Source: CAYOSF01 sp964406605 | Lineage (GTDB): Bacteria; Chloroflexota; Dehalococcoidia; DSTF01; RBG-16-68-14 | Assembly: GCA_964406605.1 (NCBI GenBank) | Contig: CAYOSF010000007.1 | Coordinates: 186,001 to 250,000, forward strand | Reading direction: 5' to 3' | DNA length: 64,000 nucleotides | Shown: in pieces, positions 33,434-40,914 of the stretch | Position numbering within the stretch: position 1 is the first letter of the stretch | How the letters are laid out: each line of letters begins with the position of its first letter | Position numbers and translations under genes: made by a program | Notes under the pieces: generated by a model | What the model was told of the DNA's origin: nothing | What the model saw: the letters and a program-made list of their open reading frames with translations, nothing else | Databases searched by the model: none

Positions 33434-33963
33434 CTCTCCTCCTCGTTCTGCCCTCGCGTCGGCACCGTTCCGACGGCAACCCAATGGTGCTCGATGGGGA
33501 TGGCGATGTCAACGTGGCCGTCGCTCACCGAGCGGACCCACGAGCGCGCTAACCCACGAACACCTCGGCCCGGACCGGTGCGACGAGCGCGTTCGGGCCG
33601 TGGCTGAACTCGCTCCACCGCTCGCCGAGCGTCGATCTCCGGAAGCGACACTGCAGGCTGACGTGATCCGCCTTGTCCGAGAGGCTCAGGGACTCTGGTG
33701 GGAGGTTCCCCTCGGGCATGCCGGCCGGAGGGTCGGGTGCGGAGTCTGCCTGAGTGGGCGGAGCGACTCTCTCTCCGGCCGCTCGTGTGAAATCGACCCG
33801 GTGATGTATAGTGTGATGTATCCCAGAGAGGAGCCAAGCAGGCGAGTCATCTGATTCCCACGGGAGCCGGTGGTGCCATCGGCGTCGTCTTGCAGGTGTC
33901 GCCGTAACCCGCTAGTCTTAGCCGCCGCTCGGCTCCCGGGCACATCGAGAAGGAGGACCCACC
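33434..33963. other. Non-coding gap before the aminotransferase
   Basis: I see no supportable gene in this 530 bp. A plus-strand frame near 33565-33700 (AVAELAPPLAERRSPEATLQ) looks protein-like but has no start, no ribosome site and no family I recognise. Near 33801-33821 the GTGATGTATA/GTGATGTATC tandem repeat lies in an AT-richer patch that may be promoter sequence. A GGAGGA ribosome site lies just before 33964. Confidence 0.5.
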
Positions 33964-35154
33964 ATGTTCGAGACAGTCAAGACCGCCCCCGCCGACCCCA
34001 TCCTCGGTCTCACCGAGGCTTTCAACCAGGACCCCAGCCCCGACAAGATCAACCTGTCGGTCGGCGTGTACAAGGACGGGAGCGGCAAGACGCCGGTGTT
34101 CGCGACAGTCAAGGAGGCCGAGCGACGCCTGCTCGAAGGTGAGACGACCAAGTCCTATCTTCCGATGCCCGGTGATCCGACCTATGGAAGTCTGGTGCAG
34201 AAGCTGATGTTGGGCGATGGCCACGGCATCGTTGCGGAAGGGCGCGGCGCCACGGCACACACTCCGGGCGGGACGGGTGCGCTGCGCGTGGCCGGCGACT
34301 ATATCCATAAGGTGCATCCGGGATCCGCTATCTGGCTGAGCGACCCGACCTGGGCCAACCACCCCACCGTGTTCGGAGCGGCCGGCCTCGAGGTCAAGAC
34401 CTACGCCTACCGCGATCCGGCCACCAACGGGCTCGACTTCAACGCGATGATCGAGTCGCTCGAGCAGGTTCCGGCGGGAGACGTGGTGCTGCTGCACGGC
34501 TGTTGCCACAACCCAACCGGCATCGACCCGACCGTCGAGCAGTGGTCGCAGGTCGGCGAGCTGATCCGCCGCCGAGGCGTGCTGCCGCTGGTGGACTTCG
34601 CGTATCAGGGCCTGGCCGATGGCATCGACCAGGACGGTGCGGGGCTGCGCGCGCTGGTCGAGCATGTCGACCAACTGCTCATCTCCTCCAGCTTCTCCAA
34701 GAACTTCGGCCTGTATCGCGAGCGCACCGGTGCCTTGACCATCATCGGGTCCACGGCCGAGCAGGCTCAGACCGTGATGAGTCAGGTGAAGCTGGTCATC
34801 CGCGCCAACTACTCGAATCCCCCCGCGCATGGCGGCGCGATCGTCATGACCGTGCTGCAGGACCCCGAGCTTCGGGCCAAGTGGGAGCTCGAGGTCGCCG
34901 AGATTCGCGACCGCATCAACGGCATGCGTCATCTCTTCGTCGAGACGCTCAAGGCCAAGGGCGTTACCCGCGACTTCTCCGCCATCACCCAGCAGCGCGG
35001 CATGTTCAGCTTCTCCGGCTTGACCAGGGAGCAGGTCGAGGAGCTGCGGGAGAAGCACTCGATCTACATCGTCGGCTCCGGCCGCATCAACGTCGCGGGC
35101 ATGACCGAGGCGAACATGGGCCAGCTCTGCGACGCGATCGCCTCCGTCCTCTGA
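33964..35154 (+). CDS. Class I aspartate/aromatic aminotransferase
   Basis: A 396-residue PLP-dependent aminotransferase of the AspC/TyrB type (subgroup I-alpha), usually converting aspartate or aromatic amino acids to their keto acids with 2-oxoglutarate. It starts MFETVKTAPADPILGLTEAF like AspC. The PLP Lys is Lys246 in SSSFSKNFGLYRERTG, Asp211 and Tyr214 in VDFAYQGLADG bind the cofactor, and HGCCHNPTGIDP holds the Asn. The C-terminal Arg that binds the substrate carboxylate is in GSGRINVAGM. The ribosome site AAGGAGG precedes the ATG. It is a single gene, converging with the ABC transporter cluster. Confidence 0.92.
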   Translation: MFETVKTAPADPILGLTEAFNQDPSPDKINLSVGVYKDGSGKTPVFATVKEAERRLLEGETTKSYLPMPGDPTYGSLVQKLMLGDGHGIVAEGRGATAHTPGGTGALRVAGDYIHKVHPGSAIWLSDPTWANHPTVFGAAGLEVKTYAYRDPATNGLDFNAMIESLEQVPAGDVVLLHGCCHNPTGIDPTVEQWSQVGELIRRRGVLPLVDFAYQGLADGIDQDGAGLRALVEHVDQLLISSSFSKNFGLYRERTGALTIIGSTAEQAQTVMSQVKLVIRANYSNPPAHGGAIVMTVLQDPELRAKWELEVAEIRDRINGMRHLFVETLKAKGVTRDFSAITQQRGMFSFSGLTREQVEELREKHSIYIVGSGRINVAGMTEANMGQLCDAIASVL

Positions 35155-35232
35155 CCTCGCAGGGGCGCACCGACCGAGACTGACGCCCGGCGTCGAGCTG
35201 GTGGAGATGGACTGCGCCGCGCTTGTTGGTGC

Positions 35233-36069
35233 CTAGCCCTTGATGGATCCCGCGAACAGGCCGCGCACCAGGTAGCGCTGGAAGGCCACGACGAGCAGCA
35301 GCATCGGCGCGAAGGCGATGATGGTGCTGGCGAACGCCACGTTGATGCGCTGGAGGTTCTGCGCCTCGCTCGCGAGGCCGATCTGCACGGTTCGCATGTC
35401 GGGGTCGTTCGTGACCAGCAGTGGCCAGAGGTACTGGTTCCAGGCCTGCAGGAATGCGAAGATGGCCAGCGTCGCCAGCGCGCCTCTCGCCAGAGGAACC
35501 ACGACGAAGAGGAGAAAGCGCAGGTGGCCATAGCCGTCCATTTCCGCCGCGTCCTTCAGCTCCTGCGGGATGGTCATGAAGTACTGGCGGAGCAGGAAGG
35601 TGCCGAAGCCTGTCGCGAGGAAGGGCGCCACCAATCCTTGGTAGGTATCCGTCCAGCCCAACCACTGGATGGTCTGGAAATTGGGGATGATGGCCACCTC
35701 CAGCGGCACCATCATCGTTGCGAGGAATAGCATGAAGAGGACGTTGCGACCGGGGAAGCGCAGGAAGGCGAACGCGTATGCGGCCAGCGTGGCCGTGACG
35801 AGCTGGCCCGCCGTGATCGCGGTCGCCATCACCACGCTGTTGAACAGGTAGCGGCCCAGCGGCGTATCGGCCACGCCGGAGCTACTCGAGAAGTAGTTGC
35901 CCCACTGCGGACTTGACGGCCACAGACTGGGTGGGGGATGGTCGAGGAACTGCGAAATCGGGTGGAGGCTGTTGACCACTGTCACGTAGATGGGGAAGAG
36001 CAGCACCGCCGCGCAGAGGATCAGGACGGCGTAGGCGGGCATGCGGCGGAGCCAGCGGCGGAGCGTCAT
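35233..36069 (-). CDS. ABC transporter permease, MalG/UgpE type
   Basis: A 278-residue inner-membrane permease of the carbohydrate uptake 1 (CUT1) family. Six hydrophobic segments are seen. The EAA loop that contacts the ATPase reads ELKDAAEMDGYGHLRFLLFVVVPLARG. The N-terminus (AYAVLILCAAVLLFPIYVTVVNSL) is typical of MalG/UgpE proteins. Its ATG overlaps the stop of the partner permease by 4 bases (ATGA), so the two are translationally coupled. It is the last gene of the permease-permease-ATPase operon; no binding-protein gene follows. The substrate is a sugar or glycerol-phosphate by family. Confidence 0.92.
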   Translation of the reverse strand: MTLRRWLRRMPAYAVLILCAAVLLFPIYVTVVNSLHPISQFLDHPPPSLWPSSPQWGNYFSSSSGVADTPLGRYLFNSVVMATAITAGQLVTATLAAYAFAFLRFPGRNVLFMLFLATMMVPLEVAIIPNFQTIQWLGWTDTYQGLVAPFLATGFGTFLLRQYFMTIPQELKDAAEMDGYGHLRFLLFVVVPLARGALATLAIFAFLQAWNQYLWPLLVTNDPDMRTVQIGLASEAQNLQRINVAFASTIIAFAPMLLLVVAFQRYLVRGLFAGSIKG

Positions 36070-37049
36070 CGGTAGAACACCCTCCCCGCCAGCAGACGGA
36101 ACTGGGCAAGCGTCAGCACCAGCATGATCAAGAAGAGCGCGATCGCCTCCACTGAGGCGGCGCCCTTCTGGAAGTTCTCGAAACCATCCGTGTAGATCGA
36201 GTAGAGGAGCACGTTGCTCGCGTCGACCGGTCCGCCTCTGGTCAGGATGTCGATCTGGCCGAAGGACTGGAAGGCGAAGATCGTCCCGATTACGGAAGCA
36301 AAGAAGAGGGTCGGCGAGAGCATGGGCAGGGTGACGTGCCAGAACTGCGACCAGCGGCCGGCCCCGTCCACGCTCGCGCTCTCATACAGCTCGTCCGGGA
36401 TGGTCTGGAGACCGGCGAGCACGATGATGGTGAAGAGCCCGATGTTCATCCAAATGGTTGTGAGCGATACGGAGATGAGCGCCCAGTTCGGGTCGATGAA
36501 CCAGGATCCGACCTGGTCCACGACGCCTTGGTGCTCGTTCACCGCCCAGCCTCCGTCTTGTAGCCAGCTCACTTCGGGGACGCCGATGCTCGCCAGCATC
36601 TCGTTCATCACGCCGATCGTCGGGTGGAGGAGCACGAGCCACAGCACCGCCGCTATCGCGACCGATGCCGCCAGCGTCGAAGAGAAGATCGTGCGGAAGA
36701 TGACGATGCCGGGCAGCTTCTGGTTCGCCAGCACCGCCAGGAAGGTCCCGATGGCGATCGCCGGCACGACTGTGTAGAGGGCGAACGTGCCCGTCACCAG
36801 GAGGCTGCTGATGAATGAGGACGAGGTGAGCACGTCTACATACTGGTCGAAGCCGACGTAGACTTGGCGCGTGCCGAACGGATTGCTGATGAAGAAGCCC
36901 AGATAGACAGACTTGGCGAGCGGGTAAAAGATGAACGTCCCGAACAGGATGAGCGAGGGGGCCAGGAAGGGGAGCGCGCCCAGGAGCTGCTTGACCCCGC
37001 GGGGAAGCATCGACCCACCACCGCCCAGCCGCTCTCCCCGCGCCGTCAT
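36066..37049 (-). CDS. ABC transporter permease, MalF/UgpA type
   Basis: A 327-residue CUT1-family permease with about six to seven membrane segments. The first is FLAPSLILFGTFIFYPLAKSVYLGFF, as in UgpA-like proteins. The EAA loop reads DELYESASVDGAGRWSQFWHVTLPML. There is a periplasmic-side insertion after segment 3 (SIGVPEVSWLQDGGWAVNEHQG), which is unusual in length. Its ATG overlaps the stop of the ATPase gene by 4 bases and its own stop overlaps the next permease, so the three genes form a tightly coupled operon. The specific substrate is not readable. Confidence 0.92.
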   Translation of the reverse strand: MTARGERLGGGGSMLPRGVKQLLGALPFLAPSLILFGTFIFYPLAKSVYLGFFISNPFGTRQVYVGFDQYVDVLTSSSFISSLLVTGTFALYTVVPAIAIGTFLAVLANQKLPGIVIFRTIFSSTLAASVAIAAVLWLVLLHPTIGVMNEMLASIGVPEVSWLQDGGWAVNEHQGVVDQVGSWFIDPNWALISVSLTTIWMNIGLFTIIVLAGLQTIPDELYESASVDGAGRWSQFWHVTLPMLSPTLFFASVIGTIFAFQSFGQIDILTRGGPVDASNVLLYSIYTDGFENFQKGAASVEAIALFLIMLVLTLAQFRLLAGRVFYR

Positions 37050-38146
37050 GGGCCGATCCTGCGTCCGGTCGCCCCGTCGAAGAGGTGCAGGTGCTCCGGT
37101 GCCACCGCCAGCCGGAGCGGCGCTCCATGGTCGAGCCGCAGCGTGGTGGGCAGCCGCGCGACCAGCGAGCCGTGGGTAAGCGATACCGTCACGTGCTGTT
37201 CGCTCCCAAGTGATTCGACCACGTCCACCCGGCCGTCGAACGATGCCGCGAAGTTGCCGCTTTCGCCCTCGCAGGGTGCCAGGTGCTCGGGCCGGATGCC
37301 GACGATGATGCGCTCCACCGCCGACGAACGCAGCGCCGTCTCGAGCGCCGGCGGCAGACGCACGAAGGCGTCAGGTGTCTGGACGCCCGGCTGCCCGTCG
37401 TCCTGGGCGGGCTCTGCGTCAAGGAGATTCATCGCCGGGCTGCCGATGAACTCGGCGACGAACAGGTTGGCCGGCCGATCGTACACCTCCTGAGGCGGCC
37501 CCACCTGCTGGAGCAGGCCACCCTCCAGCACCGCGACGCGCTCGCCCATGGTCATCGCCTCCACTTGGTCGTGGGTGACGTAGATGAAGGTGGCGCCCAG
37601 CTCCCGGTGCAGCCTGATCAGCTCGGTGCGCATCTGAACGCGCATCTTCGAGTCCAGGTTTGAGAGGGGCTCGTCCATCAGGAAGGCCTGGGGCCGCCTG
37701 ACGATGGCCCGGCCCAGCGCCACCCGCTGCTGCTGGCCCCCGGAGAGCTCACCCGGCCGCCTCTTGAGCAACTCCTGGATGCGCAACGCAGCCGCCGCCT
37801 CGCGCACGAGCTGGTCGATCTCGCCGCGGGCGAGCTTCCGCATTCGCAGACCGAAAGCCACGTTGTCGTAGACGGTCATGTGGGGATAGAGGGCGTAGTT
37901 CTGGAAGACCATCGCCAGGTCCCGGTCCTTCGCGGGCACCTCGTTCACCAGCCGGTCGCCGATGTGAACAGTGCCTTCGCTCGGTTCTTCCAGACCGGCC
38001 ACGATGCGCAGGGCCGTGGTCTTGCCGCAGCCGGACGGCCCCAGCAGGACGAAGAACTCACGGTCCTCCACCTCCAGGGTGAGCTCACGCAAGGCGAACA
38101 CCCTGCCGAACCGCTTGCCGATGCCGTCCAAGAAGACTCGCGCCAG
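37046..38146 (-). CDS. ABC transporter ATPase, UgpC/MalK type
   Basis: A roughly 366-residue ATPase energising the two permeases. Walker A is GPSGCGKTTAL, the signature LSGGQQQRVALGRAI, Walker B AFLMDEPLSNLD, and the switch His is in YVTHDQVEAMT. The C-terminal ~130 residues are the MOI/TOBE regulatory domain (VGIRPEHL). No ATG or GTG fits the start. The TTG at 38131 would cut the first strand. A CTG at 38146, giving ARVFLDGIGKRFG after the initiator, sits 8 bases after a perfect AGGAGG (38155-38160), so I take CTG as the start. The gene opens an operon with two permeases and is divergent from the glycerophosphodiesterase gene. Confidence 0.9.
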   Translation of the reverse strand: MARVFLDGIGKRFGRVFALRELTLEVEDREFFVLLGPSGCGKTTALRIVAGLEEPSEGTVHIGDRLVNEVPAKDRDLAMVFQNYALYPHMTVYDNVAFGLRMRKLARGEIDQLVREAAAALRIQELLKRRPGELSGGQQQRVALGRAIVRRPQAFLMDEPLSNLDSKMRVQMRTELIRLHRELGATFIYVTHDQVEAMTMGERVAVLEGGLLQQVGPPQEVYDRPANLFVAEFIGSPAMNLLDAEPAQDDGQPGVQTPDAFVRLPPALETALRSSAVERIIVGIRPEHLAPCEGESGNFAASFDGRVDVVESLGSEQHVTVSLTHGSLVARLPTTLRLDHGAPLRLAVAPEHLHLFDGATGRRIGP

Positions 38147-38242
38147 TGCTCTGCCCTCCTTGTCTCGGTCGATCTTACCGCGCCGCGGTACGGAGTGGCA
38201 CGCGGGTAGGCCGCGCGCATTCTCGCTAAGGCAGCGGCGCGC

Positions 38243-38248
38243 TATGAT
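38243..38248 (+). promoter_or_regulatory. -10 box before the glycerophosphodiesterase gene
   Basis: TATGAT (five of six bases) ends 8 bases before the ATG at 38257, so the mRNA would begin at or next to the start codon. At 17 bp upstream the -35 position reads TTCTCG (three of six bases). No ribosome site is seen, consistent with a leaderless transcript. Confidence 0.4.
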
Positions 38249-38256
38249 GGCCGCGC

Positions 38257-38967
38257 ATGACGATCTCGATCATCGGTCATCGAGGCTGTTCGCCGCACGC
38301 ACCGGAGAACAGCCTCGCCGCGATCCGCAGGGCGGCAGAGATGGGCGCAGACGGCGTTGAGATCGATATCCGGCGGGCCGCCGACGGAGCGCCGGTGGTC
38401 TTCCACGACTGGTCGCTCGGACGCATGACCCGCTGGCCGGGGCCGATCCAGATCTACCCCTCGTCCTTGCTGCGGCGGATTCGCCTGCGAGGAAGCGAGG
38501 AACGTATCCCGCTGCTGGCGGACGTGCTCGATTGCCTGCCCGAGGGATTGTTCGCGGTCCTTGATGTGAAGGATGCCGGGGCGGCGGTCCCCGCGCTCCG
38601 CCTCATCCGCGAGCGGCAGATGGAAAGCCGCGTCCTCGTTTGGTCCAACCAAGAGAAGGCCGTTCGCTACTTCACCCGCGAGGCCCCGGAGATCGAGGTA
38701 TCACTCACGCGGGGTGACATCGACCCCGAGGGGCTGCGGCGCTTCTTGGAGGACGCCGCCAGAACCGGCGCGCGAGGCGTGTCGGCCGATTGGCGCGTCA
38801 TCAACCCTCAGTTTGTGGGGCAGGCCCACGAGCGCGGGCTGAAGGTCTACTCGCTGAACCACGACTTGGACACGGTCGCAAAGAAGGCGGCCGCGGGCCT
38901 CAATGGCATCGTCACTGGTTGCCCCCGCGAGGTGCGGGACGTTCTGGAAGCGGCGGCCGGCACCTAG
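38257..38967 (+). CDS. Glycerophosphodiester phosphodiesterase
   Basis: A 236-residue TIM-barrel enzyme that hydrolyses glycerophosphodiesters to an alcohol and glycerol-3-phosphate. The signature residues are all present: HRGCSPHAPENS (first catalytic His and the PEN), GADGVEIDIR (metal-binding Glu and Asp) and VVFHDWSLGR (second His and Asp). There is no signal peptide, so it acts in the cytoplasm, as UgpQ does. It is divergent from a UgpAEC-like ABC importer, just as ugpQ accompanies ugpBAEC in E. coli, which supports glycerol-phosphate or glycerophosphodiester use. Its stop overlaps the end of the convergent membrane gene by 4 bases. Confidence 0.9.
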   Translation: MTISIIGHRGCSPHAPENSLAAIRRAAEMGADGVEIDIRRAADGAPVVFHDWSLGRMTRWPGPIQIYPSSLLRRIRLRGSEERIPLLADVLDCLPEGLFAVLDVKDAGAAVPALRLIRERQMESRVLVWSNQEKAVRYFTREAPEIEVSLTRGDIDPEGLRRFLEDAARTGARGVSADWRVINPQFVGQAHERGLKVYSLNHDLDTVAKKAAAGLNGIVTGCPREVRDVLEAAAGT

Positions 38968-39728
38968 CCCGGCCCGCGGCGCAAGGAGATCAAGTCCCGG
39001 AGCGGCGTCACCGCGAGTGCCCACACCCAGTGCGGACCACCCCAAGTGAGATCGAAACTGTAGCTGTTGGCGACGTGCGCCCAGAGGATCCACGCGATCC
39101 AGCGTGTGGTTCCATAGAAGAAGCTGGCACGATAGAGCGCCAACAGCGCCGTCTCCGGCAGGAAGCGGCCGCCCCAGCTCCAGACGCCGTCCGCGGGAAG
39201 GATCGTGTTCTGGAAGTAGCTGCGCGTCAGGATCCGCCAGTTGAGCAGCCCATAGACTATCCAGACGCCATCCCAAACGAAGCCGAGGCCGCTGTAGTAC
39301 GCGCCGGCGTCGTCGGCGCGACCCAATTGCCCGGCATAAGCCCAGGCGTCAAGGCTGAACTGATGCGTCGTAAAGGGAAAGAACAGCATGGTCCCTACCG
39401 TATCGCCCATGTCGGTCAGGGCGTGGGACCATTGGCCCAGGAGGAAGCTGAACGCCCAGATACGGCTGCCCGATATGAGTAGGATGGCGACGGCGATGGC
39501 GACGCCGAACGGGAGCGAGTGGGTGAAGCCCACGCCGGGCCAGCCGCGATGGAACTGGGTCGGGTCGTCCGCTTTGAGTTCCACGCCGAAGACGTTGATC
39601 CCGTAGACGAACCACTTGGTGGCCAGGTCTGGGGCGTAGGAGCCGATCAGAAGGGGGATGATGGCAATCCGACCGCCCAGGTGGCGCTGGAACGCGTAGG
39701 GCTCCAAGTCATGGGCCGCCCAGCTCAT
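38964..39728 (-). CDS. Polytopic membrane protein, DUF457/YbcI-like
   Basis: A 254-residue membrane protein with about four to five hydrophobic segments. The start MSWAAHDLEPYAFQRHLGG and the inner blocks IGSYAPDLATKW, HRGWPGVGFTHSLPFGV and LLGQWSHALTDMGDTVG have the spaced His and Asp residues of the DUF457/YbcI group of membrane-bound putative metal-dependent hydrolases. The function is not known. Its ATG overlaps by 4 bases the stop of a 55-residue membrane protein gene, so the two are coupled. It ends 4 bases into the convergent glycerophosphodiesterase gene. Confidence 0.65.
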   Translation of the reverse strand: MSWAAHDLEPYAFQRHLGGRIAIIPLLIGSYAPDLATKWFVYGINVFGVELKADDPTQFHRGWPGVGFTHSLPFGVAIAVAILLISGSRIWAFSFLLGQWSHALTDMGDTVGTMLFFPFTTHQFSLDAWAYAGQLGRADDAGAYYSGLGFVWDGVWIVYGLLNWRILTRSYFQNTILPADGVWSWGGRFLPETALLALYRASFFYGTTRWIAWILWAHVANSYSFDLTWGGPHWVWALAVTPLRDLISLRRGPG

Positions 39729-39892
39729 CGCCTCAGGCCCACCAGCGCGGGCAAGACCCAGACTGCCAGAAGCAGGAACCCGGCGCCCTCCACCCAGGAA
39801 AGCAGGATCTTGGGGAAGAAGACGCCGAGCGTGATGTACACCGCCGCGGCAACCAGGTAGAGAGCGAGCGTGACAACGGCGGGCGCAGTCAT
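39725..39892 (-). CDS. Small two-helix membrane protein
   Basis: A 55-residue frame beginning MTAPAVVTLALYLVAAAVYI, easily missed because of its size. It has two hydrophobic helices (about residues 5-25 and 35-52) joined by a short turn (FFPKILLSWVEG) and ends in GLRR. Its TGA overlaps the ATG of the downstream 254-residue membrane protein gene (ATGA, 39725-39728), a typical coupled pair. Codon use is GC-rich at third positions, like its neighbours. A GAGGTGA stretch lies about 13 bases before the ATG, rather far for a ribosome site. I take it as real on coupling and composition; the function is unknown. Confidence 0.6.
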   Translation of the reverse strand: MTAPAVVTLALYLVAAAVYITLGVFFPKILLSWVEGAGFLLLAVWVLPALVGLRR

Positions 39893-39988
39893 CGGCGCTA
39901 TTGACTCACCTCGCGGTCCGCTGCATCAGCGGCGGGGTGAGTGTGGGCGTCCTCACAGTGCGGCACCGGGAGGCCTACTCGTTCCAAG

Positions 39989-40678
39989 TCATTCGTGGAT
40001 CACCACGCGGGTGCCAGTGTTGGCGAAGTACCAGAAGAATTCGGCGTCCGCGTAACGCATTCCCACGCAGCCGTGGCTGCTCCGCTCGTTTCCGAAGTAC
40101 CAGTCGGGGCGCCAGTAGTTGAGGTGCAGGGCATGGCCCTCGCTTGTGAAGTACTGCGTGAACAGAACGTGCTCCAGCACGTAGTATTCCTCGGCGCCGA
40201 TTGAAGCGGAGGTCATCGTCTCATCGTAGACCCGGTAGCCGATGCGAAACTCCCCCGTTGGCGTCTCCCACCCGTCCTTGCCGGTGGTGACCAGCGCCGT
40301 ATGCCAGGGTGTGTCACCCACCATGGCCGTCGCCGTCTGGTCGCTCAGGTCTACGTCTACCCAGCGCTCTTCGGGACCCGGCGGCGGAAGCGCGACGGGC
40401 GGCAGAGGCGTGGGCGTAGGAGGCGGAGTGTCAGTGGCCGTGGCTGTTGGCGTCGCCGTGGGAGTCGGCGTGGGGGTCTCCGTGGGCGTGGCGGTCGCTG
40501 TCGGGGTCGGCGTTGGAGTGGGAACGGAGGGCGTCCAGACGAAGCCGGTGCCAAAGCAACTGGTGACCGCAATGACCGACACGACGGCGCCCGAGAGAAC
40601 CGCGATGGAGGCCCCGACGATCGGCGTCCTGTGGGTGCGGCGTCCCAATGCCTCGAGTTCAGGCGGCTCAGCAGTCAT
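39989..40678 (-). CDS. L,D-transpeptidase (YkuD domain) with Pro/Thr linker
   Basis: A 229-residue envelope enzyme that forms 3-3 cross-links in peptidoglycan or attaches proteins to it. After the ATG at 40678 (a TTG at 40717 is possible) comes a cytoplasmic stretch, one hydrophobic segment (PIVGASIAVLSGAVVSVIAV) and a TP-repeat linker of about 50 residues with the PTPTPTAT pattern. The C-terminal YkuD domain (about 110-229) reads RWVDVDLSDQTATAMVGD, then GEFRIGYRVYDE and the active site SSHGCVGMRYADAEFF with the catalytic Cys and His. It is divergent from a hybrid histidine kinase, with paired promoters between them. Confidence 0.9.
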   Translation of the reverse strand: MTAEPPELEALGRRTHRTPIVGASIAVLSGAVVSVIAVTSCFGTGFVWTPSVPTPTPTPTATATPTETPTPTPTATPTATATDTPPPTPTPLPPVALPPPGPEERWVDVDLSDQTATAMVGDTPWHTALVTTGKDGWETPTGEFRIGYRVYDETMTSASIGAEEYYVLEHVLFTQYFTSEGHALHLNYWRPDWYFGNERSSHGCVGMRYADAEFFWYFANTGTRVVIHE

Positions 40679-40799
40679 GTCCAGAAGGTCGATCTCTTTC
40701 GGCCGCAGACCCCGCAATCAGAACGCACCACCCCAGACGGGCGCCCAGCCGGTCGAGTTCTTCATGTGTTCAGTGTATTTCTTCCAGCGTGCCTCTTCG

Positions 40800-40829
40800 A
40801 GTGTAGGCAAGTCCACTATCGAGCGTCAA
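40800..40829 (-). promoter_or_regulatory. Promoter for the L,D-transpeptidase gene
   Basis: On the minus strand a -35 TTGACG (plus-strand CGTCAA, 40824-40829; five of six bases), an 18 bp spacer and the -10 TACACT (plus-strand AGTGTA, 40800-40805; four of six bases). The leader would be about 115 bases. Confidence 0.5.
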
Positions 40830-40844
40830 TCAGACCCCTGCCGA

Positions 40845-40872
40845 TTGACACAGTATGGGCATAGTTCATAAT
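40845..40872 (+). promoter_or_regulatory. Promoter for the hybrid histidine kinase gene
   Basis: A perfect -35 TTGACA (40845-40850), a 16 bp spacer and the -10 CATAAT (40867-40872, five of six bases). The predicted start is near 40879, giving a 36-base leader with AGGAGG 7 bases before the GTG. Together with the divergent -35 it forms the dyad GTCAATC-N11-GATTGAC (40825-40849). Confidence 0.7.
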
Positions 40873-40914
40873 GAAGCTACGGCTTGCCGCTCAGGACAAG
40901 CAGGAGGCTAACCT

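Noticed and set aside
33434..33963. Plus-strand frame with AVAELAPPLAERRSPEATLQ, possibly a methylase or restriction fragment
   Set aside because: No start, no ribosome site, no recognised motif, and the surrounding frames are equally open; it may be chance.
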